A stretch of 7,565 nucleotides of DNA from a bacterium (GTDB lineage Bacteria; Hydrothermota; UBA3072; B12-G15): the NCBI GenBank assembly GCA_003646055.1, contig QNDZ01000077.1, positions 1 to 7,565 of the forward strand. The letters run 5' to 3'. The number at the start of each line of letters is the position of its first letter. Position 1 is the stretch's first letter. The notes below the pieces were generated by a model. That model worked only from the letters and a program-made list of their open reading frames with translations. It ran no database searches and had not been told where the DNA came from. This document shows, one piece after another, positions 1-4,785 of the stretch. A program made the position numbers and the translations under genes.

Positions 1-363
1 ATTATCATCAACTATCCTCTCATAGTCAATCAATGTGGTTTTTAGTTCAATCATTCTCTTCAACATGGGCATGTTGTATTCCTGTGCCTTTATCGTGTGG
101 GAAAAGAAAATATAAGTCTTACCCTCTTCAAAGAAATCAACAGGCATCTCTTTTACACCGAAGATAAATGGAGCATCAAGTTTTTCTGATACAACAGCAC
201 CCGCCTCTATGAAAGCCTCATCTGGGAAAATCCTTATGTCCGAAGGCTGAATCACGGTTTCAATCCCATATTTTTCTTTGAGTTCCCTTACATCTTCTGG
301 TATGAGTGGAACCCTCTTCTCCCATACAGACTTTGTTTCCCTTCTTATCCCTATCCTTTTCAT
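1..363 (-). CDS. Lysine-ketoglutarate reductase / saccharopine dehydrogenase-family protein, N-terminal part (cut by window edge)
   Basis: Translating the reverse strand from the ATG at 363 gives 121 residues open to the window edge. The start MKRIGIRRET and the W14-E-K-R-V-P-L motif are typical of the AlaDH/PNT N-terminal fold. The signature FFSHTIKAQ (residues 86-94) followed by LIDYERIVDD (111-120) matches the lysine-ketoglutarate reductase half of eukaryotic AASS and its bacterial relatives rather than classic alanine dehydrogenase. That family condenses lysine and 2-oxoglutarate to saccharopine, or splits saccharopine, using NAD(P)H in the cytoplasm. The NAD-binding domain and any fused saccharopine dehydrogenase half lie outside the window, so substrate and direction cannot be settled. 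The start is well fixed by the family N-terminus and a strong Shine-Dalgarno AAGGAGGTGA (366-375). The gene is transcribed divergently from the transposase. Confidence 0.87.
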   Translation of the reverse strand, partial: MKRIGIRRETKSVWEKRVPLIPEDVRELKEKYGIETVIQPSDIRIFPDEAFIEAGAVVSEKLDAPFIFGVKEMPVDFFEEGKTYIFFSHTIKAQEYNMPMLKRMIELKTTLIDYERIVDDN

Positions 364-365
364 CT

Positions 366-375
366 TCACCTCCTT
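366..375 (-). promoter_or_regulatory. Ribosome binding site of the lysine-ketoglutarate reductase gene
   Basis: The minus strand reads AAGGAGGTGA two nucleotides before the ATG at 363. This is an almost complete anti-16S match, and it fixes the start of the partial gene. Confidence 0.8.
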
Positions 376-388
376 CATGTATACCCGT

Positions 389-416
389 ATTTTCCCTGAA
401 AAATAAATTGTGTCAA
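389..416 (-). promoter_or_regulatory. Candidate sigma70-type promoter for the lysine-ketoglutarate reductase gene
   Basis: On the minus strand a perfect -35 box TTGACA (411-416) is followed, after 16 nt, by GAAAAT (389-394), which matches four of six -10 positions. Transcription would start near 381, leaving a short leader that carries the AAGGAGGTGA ribosome site. The -10 is weak, so this is inference. The -35 lies just outside the left inverted repeat of the neighbouring element. Confidence 0.45.
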
Positions 417-427
417 CCCCCTACCTG

Positions 428-455
428 GGTACCGAGCGTTCACAAGTTCACAACT
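428..455 (+). repeat. Left inverted repeat of the RAYT element
   Basis: A 28-nt sequence runs from GGTACCGAGC to CACAACT and is the exact reverse complement of 1448-1475. It contains the 6-bp palindrome GGTACC at its outer end and a tandem pair of GTTCACAA (438-445, 446-453). The inner end extends into a perfect hairpin, CAAGTT-CAC-AACTTG (443-457), which the right copy has only in shortened form. Confidence 0.93.
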
Positions 456-483
456 TGCAATTAACCAATTTTTCTGTTATACT
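455..483 (+). promoter_or_regulatory. Promoter of the transposase, predicted leaderless start
   Basis: TTGCAA (455-460) and TATACT (478-483) are separated by exactly 17 nt, a near-consensus sigma70 arrangement. Only six nucleotides separate the -10 box from the ATG at 490, so the transcript would begin at or next to the A of the start codon. No Shine-Dalgarno sequence is present, which fits a leaderless mRNA. The first base of the -35 box is also the last base of the left repeat. Confidence 0.65.
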
Positions 484-489
484 CTATTT

Positions 490-1455
490 ATGGGTAAAGG
501 CCCCCGTGTTGTTTATCCTGGTGCATATCTGCATGTAATGAATCATTCAACTCAATCGCTTCCTCTTTTTAAAACAAAGAGGGAATATCTTATATTCCTT
601 GACTTACTGGAGAAAAAAACCAATACATACAGTATAGATTTATTTGCCTATTGCCTTATGGGGAATCACTATCATCTCTTTTTTCATACCCCTACAGGTG
701 AAGTCTCGCTTTTTATTGGGTCTTTACAATCCGCCTTTTCTCAAAAAATAAACAGAATAAGAGGGAAAGCAGGCCCCCTTTTCCAGAAGGGTTTCACCTC
801 AATTATTGTGGACAAAAATTCTTATTTACTTGAACTTACGCGGTATATCCACTTAAACCCTGTGAGGGCAGGACTTTCAAAAAATCCAGAGGAATATCCA
901 TGGAGCAGTATTCATGCCTACATCAATCCTTCAAAGTACAAATGGATTAATGTTGAGACAGTACTTGACTATTTTGATGGAAGTGTTAAATCGTATCTTG
1001 AATTTCTTCATGAACCACTTGAAGTTGAAGAAAAAATCAAGCCTTTGGGCTTCAATGGTGCAAAATTTTATGGGAATAAATCCTTTGCCAGAAGGGCTTT
1101 CGGAAAATATGAAAGAAGAAAAACTACACAGGAAGAGAGAAAATATCAGAAAATCATAAGAGGCAACATTCCCTATTCAAAGGTTATTGATACTGTTTTA
1201 AGTGAATTTGATAAAAAGGAATTAAGCCAGATAAATAGCAGAAGTTTTGAATCTACCCTTATAAAAAAGTTATTGGCCTATTTCCTTTTTAACTACACCT
1301 TGCTTACTACAAAGGAGATAGCAGACCTTTTAGGTTACAGGTTCAAAACAGGTGTATCTATGGCTGTTAAGAGGGTTGATACTGAACTTAAGAATGCGGG
1401 AGAAATCGCTCAATTTGTAAATAAAATCAAGAGAAAATTAAAAAGTGAGTTGTGA
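490..1455 (+). CDS. REP-associated tyrosine transposase (RAYT, Y1_Tnp family)
   Basis: This 321-aa protein belongs to the IS200-like Y1/HUH transposases, which cut and join single-stranded DNA at hairpins through a covalent phosphotyrosine. The metal-binding HUH pair is in LMGNHYHLFF (His60 and His62). The likely catalytic tyrosine is Tyr119 in RYIHLNPVRAGL, followed by YPWSS (136-140), a typical RAYT motif. GPLFQKGF (95-102) is also conserved. The C-terminal third is basic and ends with a DnaA-like helix-turn-helix (about 273-297, TTKEIADLLGY...VSMAVKRV), the layout of long RAYTs. The usual HxxNRG motif near residue 15 is altered to HVMNHS. The start MGKGPRVVYPGAYLHV agrees with family N-termini. 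The TGA stop lies in the right repeat and overlaps the open frame of the next gene. The frame is intact, so the protein is probably functional. Confidence 0.9.
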   Translation: MGKGPRVVYPGAYLHVMNHSTQSLPLFKTKREYLIFLDLLEKKTNTYSIDLFAYCLMGNHYHLFFHTPTGEVSLFIGSLQSAFSQKINRIRGKAGPLFQKGFTSIIVDKNSYLLELTRYIHLNPVRAGLSKNPEEYPWSSIHAYINPSKYKWINVETVLDYFDGSVKSYLEFLHEPLEVEEKIKPLGFNGAKFYGNKSFARRAFGKYERRKTTQEERKYQKIIRGNIPYSKVIDTVLSEFDKKELSQINSRSFESTLIKKLLAYFLFNYTLLTTKEIADLLGYRFKTGVSMAVKRVDTELKNAGEIAQFVNKIKRKLKSEL

Positions 1456-2635
1456 ACTTGTGAACGCTCGGTACCTGCGGGTGGGGGTAGTGACACCTGC
1501 GTACTGGCCTGGATTCAAGTATGGTGGTCCTGTCCATTCTCTACATTTACTCCTTAAAGAATTGAAGAAGCAGGGGCTAAATATCCAGGTCTATACAACC
1601 ACCCTATTTCAGAAGGATAACATGTATATGGAAAGAATAGTGGATGGAGTACCTGTAAAATATTTCCCCATCTCTCCATTATCCGGCTCCTATGGTTATT
1701 CGCCAGGGCTCAGAATCCACCTTAAAAATACCGTTCAGTTATTCAACCTTGTTATTATCTCTTCAACCTGGGAGTATTCCACCTATACTGCTATGTCAGT
1801 ATGTACAGGGAACAATGTACCATTTATCTTTATACCCAGAGGCATGCTTCAGAGAAGAACCTTTAGAAGCAAATTGTGGAAAAAGTATCCGTATTATAAA
1901 ATTCTTATAGAAAAACCTTTGAATCAGGCACGGGCAATAGTATTTACAAGTGAGTTTGAAAGAGAAGATACATTAAAACATATTAAACTGAAATCCAAAA
2001 CCCCTGTTATTCCAAATGGGTTAAACATTAATTCATTAATAAAAGAGGCATCTTCAAACATACACAAAAACTTTGATAAACTGGAGGATAAATTTCTTAT
2101 CACATTTATAGGAAGGTTCGTCTGGACAAAAGGCCTGAATAACCTTATACTGGCTTTTGCAAAACTATCAAAGGAGTTCCCCCATGTTCATCTTGTCCTT
2201 GCTGGTGATGGTGAGGAGGGCTATAAGAGAAAAATGCAATGCTGGATAAAAAAGGAAAACATTGAAGACAGAGTAACCTTTACAGGATTTTTAACAGGCT
2301 CTATGAAATTCTCCCTTTTAAAGGCTTCTGACATCTTTGTACTTCCTTCCTATTCTGAAAATTTTGGTATGGCTTTGGTTGAGGCAATGGCTGCGGGTGT
2401 GCCTGTTTTAACAACCAATAAGGTTGGCATTTATAAGGAGGTTGAAAGGGAAAGGGCTGGAATTGTTGTAACACCTGAACCTGAAAGTATCTATTATGGA
2501 TTGAAAAAATTATTGAGTGAACCTGATTTGAGGAAAGCCTTCTCTCAAAGAGGCAGGTCTCTTGTTTTGAAATACTTTGATATAAAAATTGTTGCTACCA
2601 GATACATCAAACTCTTTGAAGAGATACTGTCTTAG
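1445..2635 (+). CDS. GT4-family glycosyltransferase, start region altered by the adjacent element
   Basis: GT4 (GT-B fold) enzymes transfer a sugar from a nucleotide-sugar donor, typically in polysaccharide, LPS or glycolipid synthesis at the cytoplasmic membrane face. The N-terminal acceptor domain begins RVGVVTPAYWPGFKYGGPV (residues 12-30), whose GGP loop is typical. The donor domain shows VIPNGLNI (188-195), FIGRF...KG (221-230), LAGDGEE (252-258) and the EX7E motif with Glu305 and Glu313 in SENFGMALVEAMAAGVPV. Total length, 396 aa, is normal, and acceptor and donor are unknown. The start is uncertain: the frame opens after a TAA at 1439-1441, and GTG codons at 1445, 1460, 1481 and 1490 all lack a good ribosome site. 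Residues 2-10 from GTG 1445 are encoded by the right repeat, and homology begins only at codon 1475 or 1478, where an ordinary start codon would be expected. Translation may depend on coupling to the overlapping transposase gene. The body of the gene shows no frameshift or stop. Confidence 0.87.
   Translation: MSCELVNARYLRVGVVTPAYWPGFKYGGPVHSLHLLLKELKKQGLNIQVYTTTLFQKDNMYMERIVDGVPVKYFPISPLSGSYGYSPGLRIHLKNTVQLFNLVIISSTWEYSTYTAMSVCTGNNVPFIFIPRGMLQRRTFRSKLWKKYPYYKILIEKPLNQARAIVFTSEFEREDTLKHIKLKSKTPVIPNGLNINSLIKEASSNIHKNFDKLEDKFLITFIGRFVWTKGLNNLILAFAKLSKEFPHVHLVLAGDGEEGYKRKMQCWIKKENIEDRVTFTGFLTGSMKFSLLKASDIFVLPSYSENFGMALVEAMAAGVPVLTTNKVGIYKEVERERAGIVVTPEPESIYYGLKKLLSEPDLRKAFSQRGRSLVLKYFDIKIVATRYIKLFEEILS
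1448..1475 (-). repeat. Right inverted repeat of the RAYT element
   Basis: This is the exact reverse complement of 428-455 over 28 nt, with TTGTGAAC repeated in tandem (1450-1457, 1458-1465). It contains the transposase stop codon TGA (1453-1455). The reading frame of the downstream glycosyltransferase passes through it without a stop. The match ends at 1475, one codon-length before the conserved glycosyltransferase N-terminus. Confidence 0.93.
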
Positions 2636-2669
2636 AAATTCTCTGTAACCATTCCCCATTTTCCTGGTC

Positions 2670-2675
2670 TATATA
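2670..2675 (+). promoter_or_regulatory. Possible -10 element ahead of the redox operon
   Basis: TATATA (2670-2675) sits in the 44-bp gap between the glycosyltransferase and the zinc-finger gene. No convincing -35 lies 16-18 nt upstream, and the hexamer is only four bases from the ATG at 2680. The operon could therefore have a weak promoter here, one used by an alternative sigma factor, or none (read-through). Neither a Shine-Dalgarno site nor a terminator hairpin was seen in the gap. Confidence 0.25.
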
Positions 2676-2679
2676 AGTG

Positions 2680-2922
2680 ATGGGTTGCAGAGAGATGGTT
2701 GAACTTTTAGGAGAATACATGGAGAGGGAACTGGCAGAGGAGGTCTGCCAGTGCATAGAGAAACATCTGAATGAGTGTGACAGGTGTAAAAATCTCTATG
2801 AAACATATAGAGAGGTTATTGAACTCTGTCAGGAACTTCTTGGCAACAAGTGTGTTTTTTATGCCAAAAAGAAGGAACTTCTGGAGTTTTTAAGAAACAA
2901 ACTGAACTACAAGGAGGTTTAG
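2680..2922 (+). CDS. Small anti-sigma-factor-type zinc-finger protein (zf-HC2-like), no membrane segment
   Basis: This 80-aa protein matches the zinc-binding anti-sigma (ZAS/zf-HC2) pattern: Cys3 in GCREMVELLGEYME, then His29-x3-Cys33-x2-Cys36 in KHLNECDRC. In known ZAS proteins such residues hold zinc and, in RsrA-like members, form disulfides under oxidation and release a sigma factor. There are seven cysteines in all (3, 23, 25, 33, 36, 50, 58), unusually many for 80 residues. The domain fills the first 45 residues, followed by a charged helical tail without a transmembrane helix, so it should be cytoplasmic. ATG 2680 is chosen because it retains Cys3; GTG 2677 adds one residue, and ATG 2695 would remove that ligand. 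No Shine-Dalgarno site is evident. The stop is two bases from the next ATG, so it is the first gene of the redox operon. It may instead be a zinc-finger scaffold with another role; no sigma gene is in view. Confidence 0.75.
   Translation: MGCREMVELLGEYMERELAEEVCQCIEKHLNECDRCKNLYETYREVIELCQELLGNKCVFYAKKKELLEFLRNKLNYKEV
2911..2917 (+). promoter_or_regulatory. Ribosome binding site that fixes the PDO start
   Basis: AAGGAGG lies 7 nt before ATG 2925, inside the last codons of the zinc-finger gene. It rules out the longer in-frame start at 2850, which would overlap the zinc-finger gene by more than 70 bp. Confidence 0.85.
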
Positions 2923-2924
2923 TA

Positions 2925-3578
2925 ATGGGACTTTTAAAAGAAGAAGACAGAAAGTATCTAACCAGCGAGTTTTCAAAACACATCAAAAACCCTGTGAAGA
3001 TTATCCACTTCACAAGTGAAAGCAATGAGTGTATGTATTGTAAGGAAACCATGGAAATTCTTAAAGAGGTTGAAGAACTTCATGACCTTATAACCCTTTA
3101 TATCTACAACTTTGACACAGATAAGGATATGGTTGAGAAATACGGGATTGAGATGTTTCCAGCAACTGTGATTGAGGGAGAGAAGGATTACGGAATAAAG
3201 TTCTACGGTATCCCTGCAGGTTATGAGTTCTCCTCTTTGATTGAGGACATAATGGATGTGGGTGAGGGTAAACCAGACCTTAAAGAAGAAACCATAAACA
3301 CACTCAAGGACATAAACAAGCCAGTCCACCTTAAGGTCTTTGTTACCACTTCTTGCCCGTACTGCCCAACCGCAGTAAGAATCGCCCACAAATTTGCTAT
3401 GGCGAATGAAAACATAAAGGGAGACATGATTGAGGCAAATGAATTCCCGGAACTCTCCCAGAGATACAATGTGTATGCTGTTCCAAGGGTCGTTATAAAT
3501 GAGGATAGATACTTTGAAGGGGCTCTTCCAGAGAATCAGTTCCTCAATGAAATCCTTGAGGCATTGAAGGAGGGGTAA
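2925..3578 (+). CDS. Protein disulfide oxidoreductase (PDO), two thioredoxin/glutaredoxin folds
   Basis: This 217-aa protein has two tandem thioredoxin folds, each with a CXXC active site: CMYC (36-39) and CPYC (144-147). A cis-proline follows each, Pro79 in IEMFPATVI and Pro187 in VYAVPRVVI. Length and layout match the glutaredoxin-like PDO first described from Pyrococcus furiosus and common in archaea and thermophilic bacteria. There it catalyses dithiol-disulfide exchange in the cytoplasm, forming, reducing or isomerising disulfides, and it can receive electrons from a thioredoxin reductase. The gene directly downstream encodes such a reductase one base away, so the pair probably works as a PDO/reductase couple. 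The start is supported by AAGGAGG and by the family N-terminus (LLKEEDRKYL). Both active sites appear intact. PDO content is a common but not exclusive thermophile sign. Confidence 0.92.
   Translation: MGLLKEEDRKYLTSEFSKHIKNPVKIIHFTSESNECMYCKETMEILKEVEELHDLITLYIYNFDTDKDMVEKYGIEMFPATVIEGEKDYGIKFYGIPAGYEFSSLIEDIMDVGEGKPDLKEETINTLKDINKPVHLKVFVTTSCPYCPTAVRIAHKFAMANENIKGDMIEANEFPELSQRYNVYAVPRVVINEDRYFEGALPENQFLNEILEALKEG
3567..3575 (+). promoter_or_regulatory. Ribosome binding site of trxB
   Basis: AAGGAGGGG at the 3' end of the PDO gene lies 4 nt before the ATG at 3580. It supports a start that leaves a short N-terminal extension before the FAD motif. Confidence 0.75.
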
Positions 3579-3579
3579 A

Positions 3580-4533
3580 ATGGAACTGATATTTGGACCA
3601 TCCACACAGAAATCCTCAAAAAGAGAATACGATGCCATTGTTATTGGTGCAGGACCTGCTGGTCTAACTGCTGCCATATACCTTGCCAGGGCAAAACTCT
3701 CAACCCTTATCCTGGAGAAACTTGTTCCTGGAGGGCTTGCAGCAACAACAGACAAAATAGAGAACTATCCTGGATTCCCGGAGGGTATAGGCGGTGAAGA
3801 ACTTACATCAAGAATGGAAAAACAGGCAGTGAATTTTGGCGTGGATATTGCTCTTGAAGAGGTTTTGGATGTTGACTTCCTGTCAAATCCAAAGGTTATA
3901 AAAACTTCCGACAGTGAGTATACAGGAAGGGGAATAATCATTGCAACAGGAACATCACCCAGATCCCTTAATGTCCCCGGAGAACAGAAGTTCAGGGGTA
4001 AAGGTATTTCATACTGTGCAACATGTGATGCCCCATTCTTTCAGGATAAAGAGGTGGTTGTTATTGGATGTGGCAACTCCGGAATACAGGAAGGCATATA
4101 CCTGAAGAAATTTGCAAAGAAGATAACCTTTGTAGAGTTCCTGCCACATATGACAGCAGAAAAGGTGCTTCAGGAGAGAGTAAGGGCTCTTGACAATGTG
4201 GAATTCCTTTTGAATCACCAGGTAACTGCATTTGAAGGAGAAGAAAAACTCACAGGTGTTAGGGTTAAGAACAGGGAAACTGGCGAAGAATTCCTGATTC
4301 CTGCTGATGGCGCATTCGTATATGTTGGTCTCAAACCCAACACAGAATTTCTCAAGGGTAAGGTTGAGATGGATGAATATGGGTTTATAAAGACAGATGA
4401 AAAATTAAAGACTTCCATCCCGGGTGTCTATGCTGCTGGGGATGTGAGGACAACCATGTTGAGACAGGTTGCAACTGCTGTAGGAGATGGTGCTCTTGCT
4501 GCAAAACTCCTTGAAGAGGAACTGGGAGGTTGA
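3580..4533 (+). CDS. trxB: Thioredoxin reductase (low-molecular-weight type) with non-canonical nicotinamide site
   Basis: This 317-aa flavoprotein has the standard TrxB layout: FAD motif GAGPAG (23-28), PGGLAATTDKIENYPGFP (50-67), redox-active CATC (146-149), a second dinucleotide-binding site GCGNSG (163-168) and the C-terminal FAD motif YAAGDVR (284-290) with RQV (295-297). It would pass NAD(P)H electrons via FAD and CATC to PDO or glutaredoxin. The arginine-rich HRRxxxR stretch that binds the NADPH 2'-phosphate in E. coli TrxB is absent; the position reads FVEFLPHM with Glu186 at the end of the beta strand, which in Rossmann folds usually favours NADH. NADH preference is inferred, not shown. 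About 16 residues precede the FAD domain. A single base separates the gene from PDO, and the glutaredoxin ATG directly follows its stop codon. No thioredoxin gene is in the window, so PDO is the likely partner. Confidence 0.94.
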   Translation: MELIFGPSTQKSSKREYDAIVIGAGPAGLTAAIYLARAKLSTLILEKLVPGGLAATTDKIENYPGFPEGIGGEELTSRMEKQAVNFGVDIALEEVLDVDFLSNPKVIKTSDSEYTGRGIIIATGTSPRSLNVPGEQKFRGKGISYCATCDAPFFQDKEVVVIGCGNSGIQEGIYLKKFAKKITFVEFLPHMTAEKVLQERVRALDNVEFLLNHQVTAFEGEEKLTGVRVKNRETGEEFLIPADGAFVYVGLKPNTEFLKGKVEMDEYGFIKTDEKLKTSIPGVYAAGDVRTTMLRQVATAVGDGALAAKLLEEELGG

Positions 4534-4785
4534 ATGGAGAAGAAAAGGACACCAAAGGTGGTTATATTTACAACCTCATCATGTCCATGGTGCAGAATGA
4601 CAAAGGAGTACCTGAAGGCACATAAAATTCCATTCAAAGAGGTGAATGTCCAGAGGAATCCATCTGCTGCAAGGGACTTGGTGCGGATGACAGGCCAGAC
4701 AGGTGTACCTGTGCTTTTAATAAATAACAGGCCAGTGGTTGGTTTTAACAAACCAATGATTGACAGATTGCTGGGTATTAAATGA
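4534..4785 (+). CDS. Small glutaredoxin / NrdH-like redoxin
   Basis: This 83-aa, single-domain thioredoxin-fold protein has the active site CPWC (17-20, in TTSSCPWCRMTKEYL), cis-Pro59 in GQTGVPVLLIN and a closing VVGFNK loop (68-73). These are family features of short bacterial glutaredoxin-like proteins that exchange dithiols with thioredoxin reductase or small thiols. The small size and CPWC site resemble the NrdH and thermophile-type glutaredoxins reduced directly by thioredoxin reductase, which fits its place between trxB and the CoADR-like gene. It starts immediately after the trxB stop, with GGGAGG just upstream, and overlaps the next gene by four bases (ATGA). It is cytoplasmic with no signal peptide. 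The exact client (ribonucleotide reductase, peroxidase or other) cannot be told. Confidence 0.9.
   Translation: MEKKRTPKVVIFTTSSCPWCRMTKEYLKAHKIPFKEVNVQRNPSAARDLVRMTGQTGVPVLLINNRPVVGFNKPMIDRLLGIK

Larger units (their letters stand above)
428..1475 (+). mobile_element. RAYT/IS200-like element bounded by 28-bp perfect inverted repeats
   Basis: A single Y1-type transposase gene is enclosed by two perfect 28-bp inverted repeats (428-455 and 1448-1475), giving a unit of about 1,048 bp. The repeats abut the gene closely: 34 bp separate the left repeat from the ATG, and the stop codon lies within the right repeat. Each repeat holds two tandem copies of GTTCACAA and a small palindrome, as expected of hairpin substrates used by HUH single-strand transposases. 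No cargo gene is present. IS200/IS605 elements normally carry subterminal hairpins rather than long terminal inverted repeats, and RAYTs are usually flanked by inverted REP sequences, so a RAYT with paired REP-like ends fits best. No clear target duplication was found. Whether it still moves cannot be told from one copy. Confidence 0.72.

Noticed and set aside
914..1159. An 81-codon plus-strand frame within the transposase gene
   Set aside because: It lies wholly inside an intact transposase frame and has no homologous features.
428..1475. CRISPR-like or phage attachment-site interpretation of the repeats
   Set aside because: There are only two copies, in inverted orientation, enclosing a transposase. 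No regular spacers, integrase or tRNA gene are present.
419..1485. Target-site duplication flanking the element
   Set aside because: The bases immediately outside the two repeats do not form an independent direct repeat. The TACCTG match overlaps the right repeat and could be chance.
1445..2635. Glycosyltransferase as a pseudogene
   Set aside because: Despite the disturbed start, the frame is uninterrupted, has normal length and keeps the EX7E and donor-binding motifs.
2620..2680. Transcription terminator after the glycosyltransferase
   Set aside because: Only weak pairing such as AGAGA/TCTCT is possible, and no T-run follows a stable stem.
2850..2924. Upstream in-frame extension of the PDO gene
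   Set aside because: It overlaps the zinc-finger gene, has no ribosome site and adds residues absent from the family. ATG 2925 has a strong AAGGAGG.
2973..3755. A 260-codon open frame on the minus strand opposite PDO and trxB
   Set aside because: It lies antisense to two genes with intact active sites and conserved starts. Its translation shows no recognisable family, and it crosses the boundary between the two genes.
4428..4751. A 107-codon minus-strand frame over the trxB end and glutaredoxin gene
   Set aside because: It is antisense to conserved redox genes, shows no recognisable motif, and is open only because of the codon bias on the opposite strand.
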